The position numbers were made by a program, and so were the translations under genes. The notes under the pieces were generated by a model, which saw only the letters and a list, made by a program, of their open reading frames with translations, was not told where the DNA came from and searched no databases. This document shows positions 10,900 through 23,127 of a stretch of 64,000 bases of DNA, piece after piece (the first letter of the stretch is position 1; each line of letters starts with the position of its first letter). Origin of the DNA: Zhengitettix transpicula (Eukaryota > Arthropoda > Insecta > Orthoptera > Tetrigidae); the NCBI GenBank assembly GCA_037074705.1, contig CM073590.1:219820746-219884745 (forward strand), given 5' to 3'.

Positions 10900-13050
10900 C
10901 TAGAGCCAGACTGAACTAAGGTAATAGCATAACAAAGAATATTAACAATGCTTGGTGACAGCGGTTAATATTGACAGTGTAACATTGATGACTTGGCACC
11001 ACGACTAAATTCTTACTTTGAGCAAAACAGATATTTTTATTGGTCAATTTTTCGATAATTTAATGTATTAGCGATTATGTGATTGGTTAATTCAGGAAGA
11101 ATTTTCGAACTCGCCTAGGAACAGGACTACGGGGAGAACAGTCAGAGATTGACGAGTAAGTCTACGCGAACCGTCTACGCAATAATTCGCGCGGTGAGGT
11201 TTATTCCATCCTGTGCCGAGGCTGTACGAACCGGAGACCAACTCAGAAGACTCCCCGGGAGATGTTGTGAAAACGTATCCAAGTTTTCGTGTTTCGTGGG
11301 TAGCAAACTTAACAACCAGCCGAAAACGTCGCAGGAGCCCGAGATGAAACATTAATATAACGGAGGATAGTTCAACCAACTGTAAGCTATGATTTCAATA
11401 TAATAATTTTTTATTAAATTTCTTCATCCTTCTCAATCATGTGCAGTAAAATCTCAAAAGCTTAGTTTCTGGGCATGAAAATTTCGAACCACAATACCCT
11501 ATTGAGAGGAAGGTCTCATGAGTTCAATAGTAATTTTAAAGCCATATAAATATTTTGTGTAGATTAATGTTACAACTTTCATGACGATTTATAAAACTAA
11601 CACCGACCTGTTGGTGTCCAGTAATGTGACAGAAGATTCTGCTATAAATACTACAATTCTATGGTTCAATCAGTTATTTTTGTGTTAGTAAATAATCTGA
11701 ATTTGTAAATTTATTAGTGTTAAAAACCTTGATTTTGAATCGTATCAAAGACAAAATAAATCATTAAACAGCTGATTGTGTCGGTGAATGTATAAGAATC
11801 AGCAAGCGGCTGAGTGGTTTGAAGTCAGCGAAACAGCTTATGGCGGACTCATATTATTTTCTGTTTATTACAATATAGTTTACCTTAATTTATGTGTTAA
11901 TGTTACAGTAAGAGGGAGGAGATGGAGTGACCAATCCGAGAGAAGACATCTTACAAACACACACACCAAATTACCTTTCAAGAATTGATTTATTTTGTGG
12001 TTATTTTCAAACCTATTTCGGTCCATGGTTAGTACGTTTCTAGCTATTTATTTTCTAACGGGGATGGTTAGAAATAAATATTACGTAGCTAAAATATTAT
12101 AGGAAAAGTGTAAACAATATAAGTAAACAGTATTACTTTCAGAATATATATTTTCAAGTAAATTTAATGTGTTTAATTTAAGTTAATGATTAATTTTCCC
12201 TTTAAACTTTTAAAACATACTGTGCTTTTGCACTTGTATGTATCCATTATCCGAAACTGCGGCTAGCTCTTGTCCATTTTTTGTTGTATTGAAAAACCTA
12301 CAGGAGCACGCATTTCACACATCACTTGTCGCAAGGGAGAAATGGAAGCCTTTCGGAGAGTCTAGAATGTTGTGGAGGACTTTTGCCTGCGATCAGGTAA
12401 CGGCTGCAATACGTCAGACGCGTATTAAAGGCGTTTCATATTCCACTTATGATCACATTTGTCATGCCACCTACCCTGGTACCAAAGTGATATTGCATCC
12501 GATAAAAGAAACCGGGATGTCTGAATGGGAGTGGGGAGGGAAAGGGCGATGATTTACTGTCCTCGCCGTGTGAGCAAAAAGATTCAGGTACATAAGCAGC
12601 GCCACTTTGTTGCCACTGAAACTCGCCTTATATGTTAGTAAAATTTATAACATGTAATTTGGCAGGGGGGGAAAAAGTAATATCGTGGCTATTCCGAGGC
12701 TACTTCTTTACGTAAAACATTCCAAGTCTGTCTAAAAATATATATTTAATCCACTTTCTTCCGATAAGTGAACATTAAATCAAATACAAAAAGAAACATG
12801 AAATTAATTTCTATAAAAATGTTAGGAAATATTTATTTTACTTCTGCGAAACAAAAACATTGTTTTTTTCTAAAGTTCTCCTCCTAAGAATGTCGGAATG
12901 GGTTTTTATTCATTTATGTTATATAATAGGGTTCAATAATTAATAATAAAAATTCGAAATTATTTAAATAATAACATATACAGTTAATTAAACTTTATTC
13001 ATTATAATGATGAATCACTTCATTTTGTCTGTCATTAGACCCTTTTATCT
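10900..13050. other. No supported gene; two GC-richer patches
   Basis: Patches at 11095-11360 and 12235-12555 are less A+T-rich than the surroundings and hold open frames of 95 codons (minus) and 104 codons (plus). Neither translation is recognisable and no good splice sites frame them. Unannotated exon, promoter or unknown repeat are all possible. Confidence 0.35.
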
Positions 13051-13054
13051 AATT

Positions 13055-13420
13055 ACTAGCTGGGTGTCTTGCGTAATAATTAAACTCAGACACATCCATA
13101 ACCAGGATTTGACTCTTATCACGACTGCTTTTGTATTTATTTTCCCCACTCCCACGCCTAAGATGCCGAAAGTGATTTAAATTATACACAAACAACATCG
13201 GGAGAAACGTTATCATTCTCATTGATCTCGAAAAATAAATATTTTTCCAACGCAAATGTCGTCCGTTTAACATGTTTGAAAATTTCCACAACCACCCCCG
13301 GGGGGTTAAACGGCAAGTTAAATGTTAAAATTAAACTCAGCGACATCCATAACTCCGTAATTGTCCCCAATCTCGATTTTTTTCGCGTTTTACAACTGTG
13401 TTACAAAAATTAAAACTTCG
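13055..13420 (+). repeat. Rep-C repeat, two tandem modules
   Basis: It begins TACTAGCTGGGTG and contains ATTAAACTCAG followed by CATCCATAAC twice, at about 13080 and 13331, a spacing near 251 bp. The middle part (TCTCATTGATCTCGAAAAA, then GAAAATTTCCACAACC) is shared with the copy at 37.5-37.9 kb. Confidence 0.75.
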
Positions 13421-13579
13421 TGAATCAAGAAGCGTTTTAATACTTCATCCGGAATCAAGTTGGATAAAAAAAGTCATCAGGAGAAAATGAATTATCACTA
13501 GAGTTGTCTCATTCTGTACATTATATAAGAGCTACAGTAATTTAATGGGATATTCTTGGTCTATCAACCGGATCATTTG

Positions 13580-13800
13580 ATAATTAAAATACAACTCTCA
13601 GAGTAAAATTATCTTCGTCGTCGTCAGGCTTGCAGAGACAATTAATTTTTTAGGAATTAGCTACACTTCGGTCCTCTGATTGGACCGCACTAATATGAGT
13701 CTTCATTATAAATTGATCGAAATTATCCCTACACACCTGTCACCTGACGACTGCGAAGATGAAATTCGTTTAAACGTTGTGTATTTATAAACAATTGACC
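13580..13800. mobile_element. Inverted pair of hammerhead-like arms (foldback relic)
   Basis: A plus-strand arm at about 13745-13800 (CTGACGACTGCGAAGATGAA, then AAACGTTGTGTATTTATAA) and a minus-strand arm at about 13575-13630 (CTGACGACGACGAAGATAAT on that strand) are diverged copies facing each other across about 120 bp. Each has a CTGACGA core, but the GAAAC segment has decayed. This matches the foldback organisation of Rep-B and Rep-D. Confidence 0.4.
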
Positions 13801-16651
13801 AGATTGATAAACAGAGAACCTTTTATTAAATAAATACACCGATAAAAGCTGCGTTATTGGCTCCAGTAACTGTTGTATGTATACGTGACGTCAATCTATC
13901 ACCTTCAACTGAAGTAAATACATCATTTTACAGTTGCGACGAAAAGAAATAAAGTTACGAAAGTTTTAATGGTCTCTGCAGCAGACGACATTCGGTGAAT
14001 ATTTATGAATTTAACACTGACTAATGTCGAATGTATCTGCTAAATTTGTCCATAAAATGACATCCAGAGATATTGCAGACAATATTTTCGTGAAGTAGTG
14101 ACGATGTATTAATGGCAAAACTAATGGTATGTTTTTACACGCAATGTTACGACTCTGCTTGGAATTTGACGACCCTCTCAAATGTAACGATTCAAGACCT
14201 CTCAGAAAATAAAAGTTAAATTCGTCTTATATGATCCTAGGAAAACATTTTAGATCTCTAACTTAATATTTTTCATGCTTCCAAGCCGAGATGTTTTAAG
14301 AAATTCCCTGACTTTATGAGATCGTGCTGCGAATAATGTATTACTGGTATATACAATGTACGTCGATTTTCTCATAATGGTCAAAGTATATTGTTCTGTC
14401 GTCGATTTATTTTGTAATACTTCAAAAAAAAAATTTCCATCGATTCTTGGCTATTTCCATTTTTGTACATTTGTTCTCATGATTGTGTCATTTATTTGCA
14501 TCACATCATATTTCCTCTTATTCATAATATTTTATTAGTGTTAATTAATATTAATGTGGATCTAATATTATAAGCCCATAATAACTACTTCATTATATTT
14601 GAGCCGGGTTCCAAATTAAATTCACACAAATAAAGAACAAAATATTTAAATTAAAATCAAATATGGTAATGTATTTAAATTAACACATTACTTCAAACAT
14701 ATTGTTGCAAAAACAGAACTTTGTGAAATATTTAAAATAAAACATTATCCTGAATAAAAAAATACACACAGGAAATGACTGATAACTAATTTTTATGAGG
14801 ACAAATGGCCTTCATTATATTAGTAGTTTTAATTTTTCAAACTCATGTAGGACATAGAAAGGAAACTGGGTGGTTCACCGCCGCGAAACTATATGCCAGC
14901 TGTCTTTCACATACAGTTGCTATCCAAAAACTATCAACAACCAAACCTGCCACCGCAATTGTCGGTAGTTTCTTATTTTTCTCTCCCCTGTTTCGTAGTC
15001 TTTCTGAACGCACTCGTGCGCTTCACAAAGCTCAAAATACTACTCCAGACATTGCCCCCAAAATCGATCAAAAGGAATTCTCCCTTTTATCTCGCACTGT
15101 CTAAACACAGCAGCCGGCGATCAATTCTTGGATTCGCTGTCTGAGCTGACAGACGATTCTTCATTGTCTTCCTTGTGTCCGACAATTACACGTGTCCTGA
15201 TATCGCGGTTTGTCCTCTTCAACTTACCCATTCTCAATATTTCGATTGCGTAAAGTGAACATCTCTTATTTCCTCAAATAAGGCAAAGATAATTTTTTTT
15301 CTTCGTTCTCCATTGTGTTACGATTGACTATCTATTTTCTAATTATGCCGACAAAATTTTCCAAATTGACCATTAAAGCAGGTGCAAGAAGCACACCATT
15401 GTGTGAACAGACATTTCAGAAGAATATTTTACTTTATTCTGCAAAGCACTGCCGACGTCGGGAAACACAGAGTTGCTGAAAAACAGCTTTATTGTGTAGA
15501 CCGTGGGTGTAAAGGAGATGCCGTTTGCAATGTTGGGGAACGTCGTATAAAAAGCGAGTGAGAAAGACTTGCAGGGACTCTATATTTAACTGGAGCATGT
15601 TGAAATGTTAGTATTGTTTTTTCACAGATAGTAACACATCGTAAAACGGACAGAAACAGGAGTAAAAGTTTATCTTTTCGGAGAAAGCGTGGGACGAAGA
15701 AAGAAACACTGAATCGGGGCAACGGAAGTAGAAGACACCTATTACTAACTTTCTGAAGGCACCGGAAAACATTCACCAAGTATCGATTTATTGCCACTGT
15801 TTTAACGATCCTCATAGAGCGACAAGGCCGGCACATAGTTTATGGCTCACAGCCAATATGGTCAGTATCTTGGACGAGTTACAAGTATGATTCTATCAAT
15901 CAATTTTAAACGATAGTAGGTAATCATTTGGTAATAAAAATACTGCTTAATGACTGTCAGAATCACTATCGATATACCAGAAATTGTCTGTCAAACTTGT
16001 CCATGATTGTTCAAAAACTTTGGACGAGCTGCCACGTTATGGTCTTATATCACAAAAGGCAACACGTGCATTATGCTCAGCTTCATATATGAACCATGTT
16101 TCTAAAACTTCCTGAGTGTTAATTGGCGCAACATCCGAAACGGTCCTTCGACATCCGGCAGAGAAAGCAGGAAATGTGGGAGTCACATTTTGTTGAGCCG
16201 GAAAGCTGTTTGCCCTTCACGCAAGCATTTTAATTGTTAAAAGGCCTGAAACGTTCTGTAATTTTGCGTTATAAAACTAATTCATGTAGAATACTTCCCA
16301 AGGGAAATTTCAACCCTCAAAAATCGTATTTAAATAACGAAATATCTTGATTGCTGTTTTCAGAATATATTCAGATTCAATCAGTTTGTCGAATAAAAAT
16401 TATAACCCTGCATACGAAACGTTTTCCATATTTCAGTAATCAAGGGACAGGTTCAATTTGAACTGGGGATGGAGAATGCGAGCGTGTAGTTGACCTTACG
16501 GAAATGATTATTTATTCGTCTTAATTTACCAAATATTTCATCTTTTGTTGAATTTCACTTCCTTTACTTTAATAGTGTTTTCAATGACTATTACTAAAAT
16601 TTTTCTGAAATCTACTTTACACTTCATTAAATGTCAACGTTCTTCATTAGG

Positions 16652-16703
<52 letters not shown>

Positions 16704-18540
16704 CCAAAGCGTGGATTACAAGTTCAAATGTCTTTTCATTTGACACTGATACTAGGCAAATATTAAATTTTAGTTACTTCTTGTAAGTTAAACAGTCTTT
16801 TACATTTTACTATACCAAATATTTCGAATTAATTCCGTTGGTAGCTCTGTTTTGATTTTTAATGTGAAGATGCTCTTCCAAAATTATAATACTACAATTT
16901 TTTACAGTTCAAATTACAAAATTGTATATTATAGGTAGCTGTGGACTCATATATCCAATTTAAATTGAAGATGAACACATTCACGCAAAAACTAGGGAAA
17001 TTGGTGAAGGAACGTAGGAAACCAACCGTTTCCAGAAGGTATACTACCACTTCTCTCTCGGGATCACTCCTCCAGCCAACAGTATGAGAATCGCCATTTC
17101 CCGTTCTGGCGTGTTCGACTGTTTTTGTTCTGTAATTTTCTTGAGCATCAAGGCCTGGTTAATGGTTCCTTAGTAAAAAGGTGTCTCTATTATAGACCAC
17201 TTTCTGAATACTCAATGAAAAACTTTTGCCACGATCTCTATGAAATGTTCCCATAAACTCAAAAAATTATTAATTACAGCCAAAACTACTTGGTAAAGAT
17301 TTTATGGGGTTTCAAATGTCTATAATGGATGAAAGAACCATTCGGACAAGGCCAGCAAAGGACCAGAGAGGCTTGTTAGTTAAGTACATAATTACCTATC
17401 CACCCAGACAGCAGAATGTTAAGAAAATTAAAACTCTCTCTATATAGTTATCAAATCTACAGTTTTGAAGATATTTTTAATATGAAACAAGATATCAAAG
17501 ACTGACAACTTCAAAAAAATTTATAGTCGTTTAAATTATAATTCAATTAGATAGGAACTTGCATGACGTTTGCTTCCAAATTTGTCTTTGGTAGTAAAGA
17601 ACTATTATAAGCCCTTTAGTGCATGATATTTTTATTTTTTAAAGTAAATTATTAAGATGTATTTTTGTGAATACGATTCGGAAACATAACCAAAAAAATA
17701 TCAAACAAGACCAAAGTCAATTTGGTTCATGATGTTGCACATATACAACATTCATAAAATTAGGCCTGATTTATCAATAATTCGCATTAATTTTATAATT
17801 ATGATTTTAGTTCAATTAGAATACCTTGAGAATGGCGCTTAAATTTTCTTTTTTGAAAACAAAAACCTTAGAGGAAAAACAGAAAATAAATATTCTGAAG
17901 TTGATCGGCAGGTAGAAAAATCTGGCTTAAGGGGTTGACTCACAGGAAGTAAGGACAGGCATGTTTTAACCTGTTCACGGATGCTAAAAATTTCACAAAT
18001 TAGCTTGAATAAAAAAAAATCTATTTTCAATTATTCAGGGAGTTACCACGAGTCATGACTGGGTCTCTTTTGTTAGACTAATGACAAATTCAGGTACGTC
18101 CACCTTTAATGAAAACACAACCAATTAATTTCTCTTAACAATATTGTTATACAATATCTTTTTTAAAAAATTAATTCTTAACGCTTTTTTTGCAACTTAT
18201 TAAGGGTGTGTAACTCTACGAATTAAATCACAAGCGTAATGAAGAAATTGAATTACTATAACACGCTTACGAAGGCATGAGGGGTCCTAAAATGATGAAA
18301 GAGCTACTGGGATTGTAGATGTTATTTAACTTTTTTAAAAAAAAAAAAGTCCTGTAGTGAAACGATTGTAACTGAAATATGCACGTTTGTTAAAACCGAT
18401 AGTGCTTTTCGTTTAAGCCACCGCCACCGCCACGTAAAAGAGACAGACACTTCAGTTGAGCGGTAAATGCACAAATTAATCAAACTTGGCCCAGCGACCC
18501 TATTCCGAAGTGTCTTGTAGCGTGCCTTATCGTGCTTGAC
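13801..18540. other. No recognisable gene
   Basis: Mostly A+T-rich DNA. Short frames at 14356-14538, 14805-15144, 15489-15836 and 17839-18030 show no motifs, no splice context and no recognisable family. The only repeat noted is the (AT)n tract at 16649-16701, with a poly(A) run near 18339-18348. Confidence 0.4.
16649..16701. repeat. (AT)n microsatellite
   Basis: Long AT dinucleotide tract. The tyrosine/isoleucine repeat frame over it is a translation artefact. Confidence 0.95.
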
Positions 18541-18554
18541 TTTTATTATTACAG

Positions 18555-18614
18555 AATATTCGCCGCCTGCGGGCGTCCTCGGACCTGGAGATTCGCCAGC
18601 TCAGTCAACGATAA
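18555..18614 (+). other. Possible short terminal exon
   Basis: A pyrimidine-rich tract ending TTTATTATTACAG at 18554 precedes a GC-rich segment. In one frame it reads NIRRLRASSDLEIRQLSQR and stops (TAA, 18612-18614). GC-rich sequence continues to about 18720. The peptide is charged and coiled-coil-like but matches nothing I can name, and another frame stays open slightly longer. No partner exon was found. Confidence 0.2.
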
Positions 18615-18779
18615 TCGACGCCGAGGTCTTCTGCTGAGAAAGCGACAATCCTGAGGGATGTGCGGGTTCCTCGTCCTTACAGCTGTCTCCAGGCCAACGG
18701 ACACGGTTCCTTGGCAACCAACCAACACACTATACCCTCAATTACGTACATACATATTTAAATCCTGCCTCGGCTCTCC

Positions 18780-19606
18780 ATACTTGTATTCGTAAGAGTA
18801 TTTCTTTAAATTCCGATAGGACATTCCCGGATTAGCGACAGTGTTGGTCTTCAGTTATGTTTCTTTCTCCTTATTCTTTATCTGCTCATTATAACAGCTT
18901 CGGAAACTATGAAAAATAGTAAAAAAAATATCCAATTTTTGGAGAAATTACTATAAATGTATTTATTATTCATTGATCAGTTCATTCCACGAAGAAGCCA
19001 TGCTACAAGGGTTTGGATTGAATAATGTGCAGCTATTTTCAAATTAATAATTTATTTTTGGCATTATTTTAAAATGTTTTATTCTCAGTATTATTGCTAA
19101 AACAAATGTTAAAACTCATTTACATAGTTCTTAACCCGGTTATGTTTTCAAAGAAACTATTTATTCGCTAATTATTTTATGCAATCATACCTTTGTATTC
19201 ATTAAATATTATTTAGCAATAAGCATCCAACTGGAAGACTCATAACTATATATTAGACTGTTTCTCTTACATTTCAGTCTGCAAAATCGGTATTGTCCTT
19301 GGAGAAGCGTCTATGGTAAATTACAAGTATTATTACTATATATGTATGCAACAAATAATAAAGAAAGTAATTTTTATAAGAGAAGCATTAAATGTAAAAC
19401 TGTAGACTTTGTCAACCCAGTTTGAATCATGTACATTTTCAGCTTTATTTCACGTAACCTTCGAAGTGACATCTGTGGAAGCGTACGGGAACTTGTACGG
19501 AGAAATGGCCGTAGTAGTTTACTGATGACAGACAGGTCACCTGCGTAAAGATATTTTACAATTGACGTCATTAAGTTCGCATATTAATTAAAGTACTCAT
19601 TTTTTA
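18780..19606. other. No recognisable gene
   Basis: A+T-rich sequence; nothing recognised. Confidence 0.4.
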
Positions 19607-19677
19607 GCGGCCAAATAATTGGTTAGAGCGACCGCGTAATTAGCGTAGGTGCTGAGTTCGATTCCTGGTCCGGCCGA
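19607..19677 (+). repeat. tRNA-derived SINE head or tRNA pseudogene
   Basis: GCGGCCA, then AATTGGTTAGAGCG (box A/D-arm-like), then GAGTTCGATTCCTGGTCC (box B/T-arm-like), then CCGGCCGA. Arm spacing is tRNA-like but the acceptor stem does not pair well. The tail CCGGCCGAGATTATT resembles the ends of the tRNA-like copies near 47.4 and 59.5 kb. Confidence 0.65.
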
Positions 19678-19679
19678 GA

Positions 19680-20572
19680 TTATTCTTTCCTTTTCCATTA
19701 ATTCAGTTCATAGCATTTCGAGTTGATGGAAATAATTCATTCTGATCTTTAAAATTTGTTATTTGCATTATTGCATGTAGATAAGTTTCTACACTACATA
19801 AAATGTACGATAAGTGCTATTACGAATACTCGACGATGTTTTGACAAATTTGCTAAGAAAACTATGATACGGTTATTCGTTTATTGAATTCAGAGGAACA
19901 CAACTTTCAAGCGCGTAATTAAGCAAAAACACTACAATCAAATAGTGGATATTCTCTTTAGGTTCAAAATATGCTTTCATTCAGCAAGTTACGCCGTTTA
20001 CATCTTACGTTTAATTCCGGGAGAATCATACAGAAATCTCTGGGGCACACAAGTAATTTAGCTAAATCAGTTACACTCCAATTACTGAAGGAAAGAGCGC
20101 GTAGGATGGAATGGGCGTCCATATTTACGGTCCAGGCTGGTCTGTACGATACTACTTTGGGCTTCCTCCCCAGGAGCACCGTTAGAATAAGTGACCTGTG
20201 AAATGGCAGACCCTTTTCGCCCATCGGCCACATTGCATTTGCAAAGTGCAGAAATTGGGTGTAGAAGATTGTGAGTGTTTAATTAACTCTAACGTCAGTA
20301 CCGCGCGCGTAAAAAGAAAAAAAAAAAGGGAAAATGAACGCGCTCGCTCGCAGTAAGCTACATTTACTTTCAGCTTTCTACTCCAATAGTAGTGGAAAGC
20401 TCTTCAAATGAATAAATATATATGATTCCTGATAACTTTGTTTAGTAAGACTTTAGTCATGACAAAAAAATGGATGAAAAAAAAAATGTTCCGGGACAAG
20501 GGTATTGTGACTCCATCACAGGTTTGATTCGAATTCTTATTGATTCAAAGAGAGGAAAATATAGATGCATTA
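19680..20572. other. No supported gene
   Basis: Overlapping frames on both strands at 19964-20233 lie in a slightly GC-richer patch but are unrecognised. A short GC-rich/poly(A) patch lies at 20300-20360. Confidence 0.35.
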
Positions 20573-20573
20573 T

Positions 20574-20819
20574 TTAAGGATGGCCCTAGACGATCAATAT
20601 TATCGTCAATAATATTGCCGAGACAGAAATGAACCTATATTGCTCTATATCGCCCGAAGATGATATAATTTTCATGATCAACAAATGTCTAACTCTTTGT
20701 GATTGACTCAATATATTGTGCAATATTTCAATATGATCTACAGAGATCAATATAATTGTGCTATATTAAATATTGTGCAATATATTGACGTCAATATTGA
20801 ACATCTAGGGACCGCTTAA
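20574..20819. mobile_element. TTAA-flanked MITE, piggyBac-like
   Basis: TTAA at 20574-20577 and 20816-20819 bracket imperfect terminal inverted repeats: GGCCCTAGACG...TCAATATT on the left and GGTCCCTAGATG...TCAATATT on the right, reading inward. A TTAA duplication with CCCTAGA in the inverted repeat is characteristic of piggyBac-group elements. The 246-bp body is A+T-rich and noncoding, with repeated CAATAT words. Confidence 0.6.
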
Positions 20820-21117
20820 CGCAACATGAAATAAGTACCGTCAATTTTTATTTTTTAGTGCTTACTTCATTTTCCCTTCCACTACCTGAAAATAAAAATT
20901 ATATTTAGGGTTACCTGAATATTTTAAAACAGAAAGTAGCAATAGTGAATAAAAACGGAAAATTTTTCTACCACGGTAGTTCTAGTTCTAGGTTCAGTAA
21001 CACAAGTGTGCCTACCCGCGGTAATACACAAGATATGGTAATGACTATCAAAAGATTAGAAATATGCAGCTTCTAAAATACTCCAAAATAAATATAAACT
21101 CGCTTTAATCGTCACAA

Positions 21118-21378
21118 AGAAGCCTGTGTGAGCTGGTATGTGGCATAGGGTAAGAGTTGACCGCTATTTCGATTGGAACAGTCGGCCAGCTGCCTCCCTA
21201 AAGTGGTCGAGACACGGAGAAGTAAATGCAGCGCCCCAAGTACAAAATGCATTTTTTTTCCCCTGCATCACTTTTAGGCTAGGATCCTTAAATCTACTGT
21301 CCAGGGGTCCCAGTTAACCCTTCGCAATCTTTCCCTACCTTTCCGCATGCTATAAGAGGGGAGACCATTGTATTACCC
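21118..21378 (+). mobile_element. Rep-A retroposon, partial diverged copy
   Basis: Blocks of Rep-A in plus-strand sense: GGCCAGCTGCCTCCCTAAAG, CGAGACACGGAGAAG, CTGCATCACTTTTAGGC, AGGATCCTTAAA, CCCAGTTAACCC, CCTACCTTTCCGCATGC. The hairpin end and poly(A) tail are missing and a segment is deleted internally. Confidence 0.8.
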
Positions 21379-21837
21379 TATACAATCAATACACACAATA
21401 TTAGTAGTGTTGAGGATCAGATACATGAAACAGCTTTGAGTGTGTAGTCTGAGGATATCCTCGGTGAGGCAGATAACATGAGTACACCTGAAACATCTAG
21501 AGTAATGTCATTGTTTATATACCATCCTTGGTTCAAGATTTTACGATGAATTTAAGCCATTTAAAAATCCATCACAATTTCTGTCAATGCTAGCTGAAAT
21601 ATATTTGTCATTAACATCAAACATTCTAATAAAAATATTTTTCCTTTTTTAATTGATGTAATTTATTTTTTCGTCCAGCTATTATTCATAAACTGTCACG
21701 TAATGAATGTTTGTTATTCCTTTGAGATTCTGGAATATAATTGTTGTTCTTAAAAAAAATTGTGAACAGATAAAAAATATACATTCACCAAAATTATATT
21801 TTGTTGAAGATATAAAATGTCTGTGTTAGAAGGATAC

Positions 21838-21942
21838 TAATTAGATAAAGAAGTATGCAATTAATAGTCAAAAATAAGTGATAAAATAAATACTGGAATA
21901 TATATAACTTTATTGTCTGTTAATGAGCTACTGCTTTATCAA
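21838..21942. mobile_element. Rep-B foldback, short copy
   Basis: GATAAAGAAGTATGCAATTA on the left and its approximate reverse complement (TTAATGAGCTACTGCTTTATC) on the right enclose AAGTGATAAAATAAATAC, the terminal words of Rep-B. Only the outer arms remain. Confidence 0.6.
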
Positions 21943-22017
21943 ATTAAAAATATTTTTTTGTCACATATGTTTTTCTTGAATGTTTGCATTTAAATGCTAT
22001 CTTGGAAATATAGCATC

Positions 22018-22502
22018 AGAAAAAAAGCCTCCGAGAGGATTCTCTCGCAGGTAACCTGCGAGGGATTTTCTCTCGCAGGCAGAACCTTTTAGGAGAGATA
22101 CGAAGGGGCTACGTTTGGGCATGCCTTTTCCTCTCCGTTTTTGAACTAAGGTTCCCACAAGCCGAGGCACCTCGGCCTGTTTTGAGAGGTGTATGTTCCG
22201 GGATCGCAGACCTTGGACATACGGTAAGAGTTGTTCGCTATTCCCATTGGAATAGTCGGCCAGCTGCCTCCTAAACTGGTCGAGGCACGGAGAAGGGAAT
22301 GCTGCGTCCCTACAGCAAACTCCTCTCCCGCTATCAGAAGGGCGTGCGACAAGTACCCAATGCCCGACCTACCTGATGCAGGTTTTTCTAGGGTTTTCCT
22401 GCATTTCTTTAGGCGATTGCCAGGTAGGATCCTTAAAATATAGCCTGGGGCCCTAGTTAACCCTTGGCTACCTTCCTCTACCCTTCCACATCCCCCCTTT
22501 AT
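22018..22502 (+). mobile_element. Rep-A retroposon, copy with duplicated terminal hairpin
   Basis: Plus-strand sense copy closely similar to the one at 4.6-5.2 kb. It begins with two successive palindromic units (GAGAGGATTCTCTC and CTGCGAGGGATTTTCTCTCG, about 22030-22080) instead of one. It ends at CCACATCCCCCC, lacking the last part of the consensus and the poly(A) tail. The 70-codon frame at 22231-22443 corresponds to the frame in the other copy. Confidence 0.9.
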
Positions 22503-22799
22503 TTATGCATGTGCTACTGCCATTTGTATGTATTTATTACTAATAAAAAATAATGAGTCAAAATTGCTTAAATAAAGACATCACTTTTTTAAAACAAAAA
22601 TTATCAATTTATAAAGAAAATGTTTAATGAAATTATTATTACAACCTTAAGTCTGATATTATTTGGGTTGAATCCCATACCCTTAATTTATTTGTTAAAA
22701 TATGTATTATCATTTCCATGGTTTCCATAAAATTTTTGGGTTATCACAACTTTTTAAAAAGATTTATGAAATACTGTGCCACCTGTCAGCTAACATGAC

Positions 22800-22882
22800 G
22801 TGCAGTTCTATTCCATCCTGAGGAAGGGGACGTAGGCCATCTAAAATTTGGAATGTCATTACTTCCCAACCTGGCAACTATA
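22800..22882 (+). mobile_element. Rep-D fragment with hammerhead-like relic
   Basis: CCTGAGGAAGGGGACGTAGG, then AAAATTTGGAATGTCATTAC, then TTCCCAACCTGGCAAC. The same succession of words appears near 31.9 and 34.15 kb. The CTGAGGA core is present but the GAAAC element is lost. Confidence 0.5.
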
Positions 22883-22914
22883 ATATATAATACAAACTCA
22901 TACAATTAAATTAA

Positions 22915-23127
22915 TTTACCTGAAATTAATAGTTGGTCCAGTATGGCAGAGGTGAGAGAATACTACAAATTTTCGAGAGCCAAAGCCACCTTTGACGGGA
23001 GAGAGGTCTGAACTGTGTGCCGGCTGCAGTTCAGACCACTCTCCTGATGAAGGTGACTCAAGCCATCAAAAATTTGTAGTATTCTCTCACCTCTGCCAGA
23101 CTGGACCAACTATCGATTTCAGGTAAA
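22915..23127. mobile_element. 213-bp near-palindrome with hammerhead-like core (Rep-D)
   Basis: The two halves are reverse complements over their whole length, about 107 bp per arm. Both outer edges read TTTACCTGAAAT inward, followed by ATAGTTGGTCCAGT and GGCAGAGGTGAGAGAATACT. The centre is GGTCTGAACTG/CAGTTCAGACC. The right arm (plus strand) has CTGATGA at 23044-23050, a GGTG/CATC stem, then AAAAATT in place of GAAAC. The left arm, read on the minus strand, keeps CGAAAATT but has lost the CTGATGA core. Confidence 0.85.
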
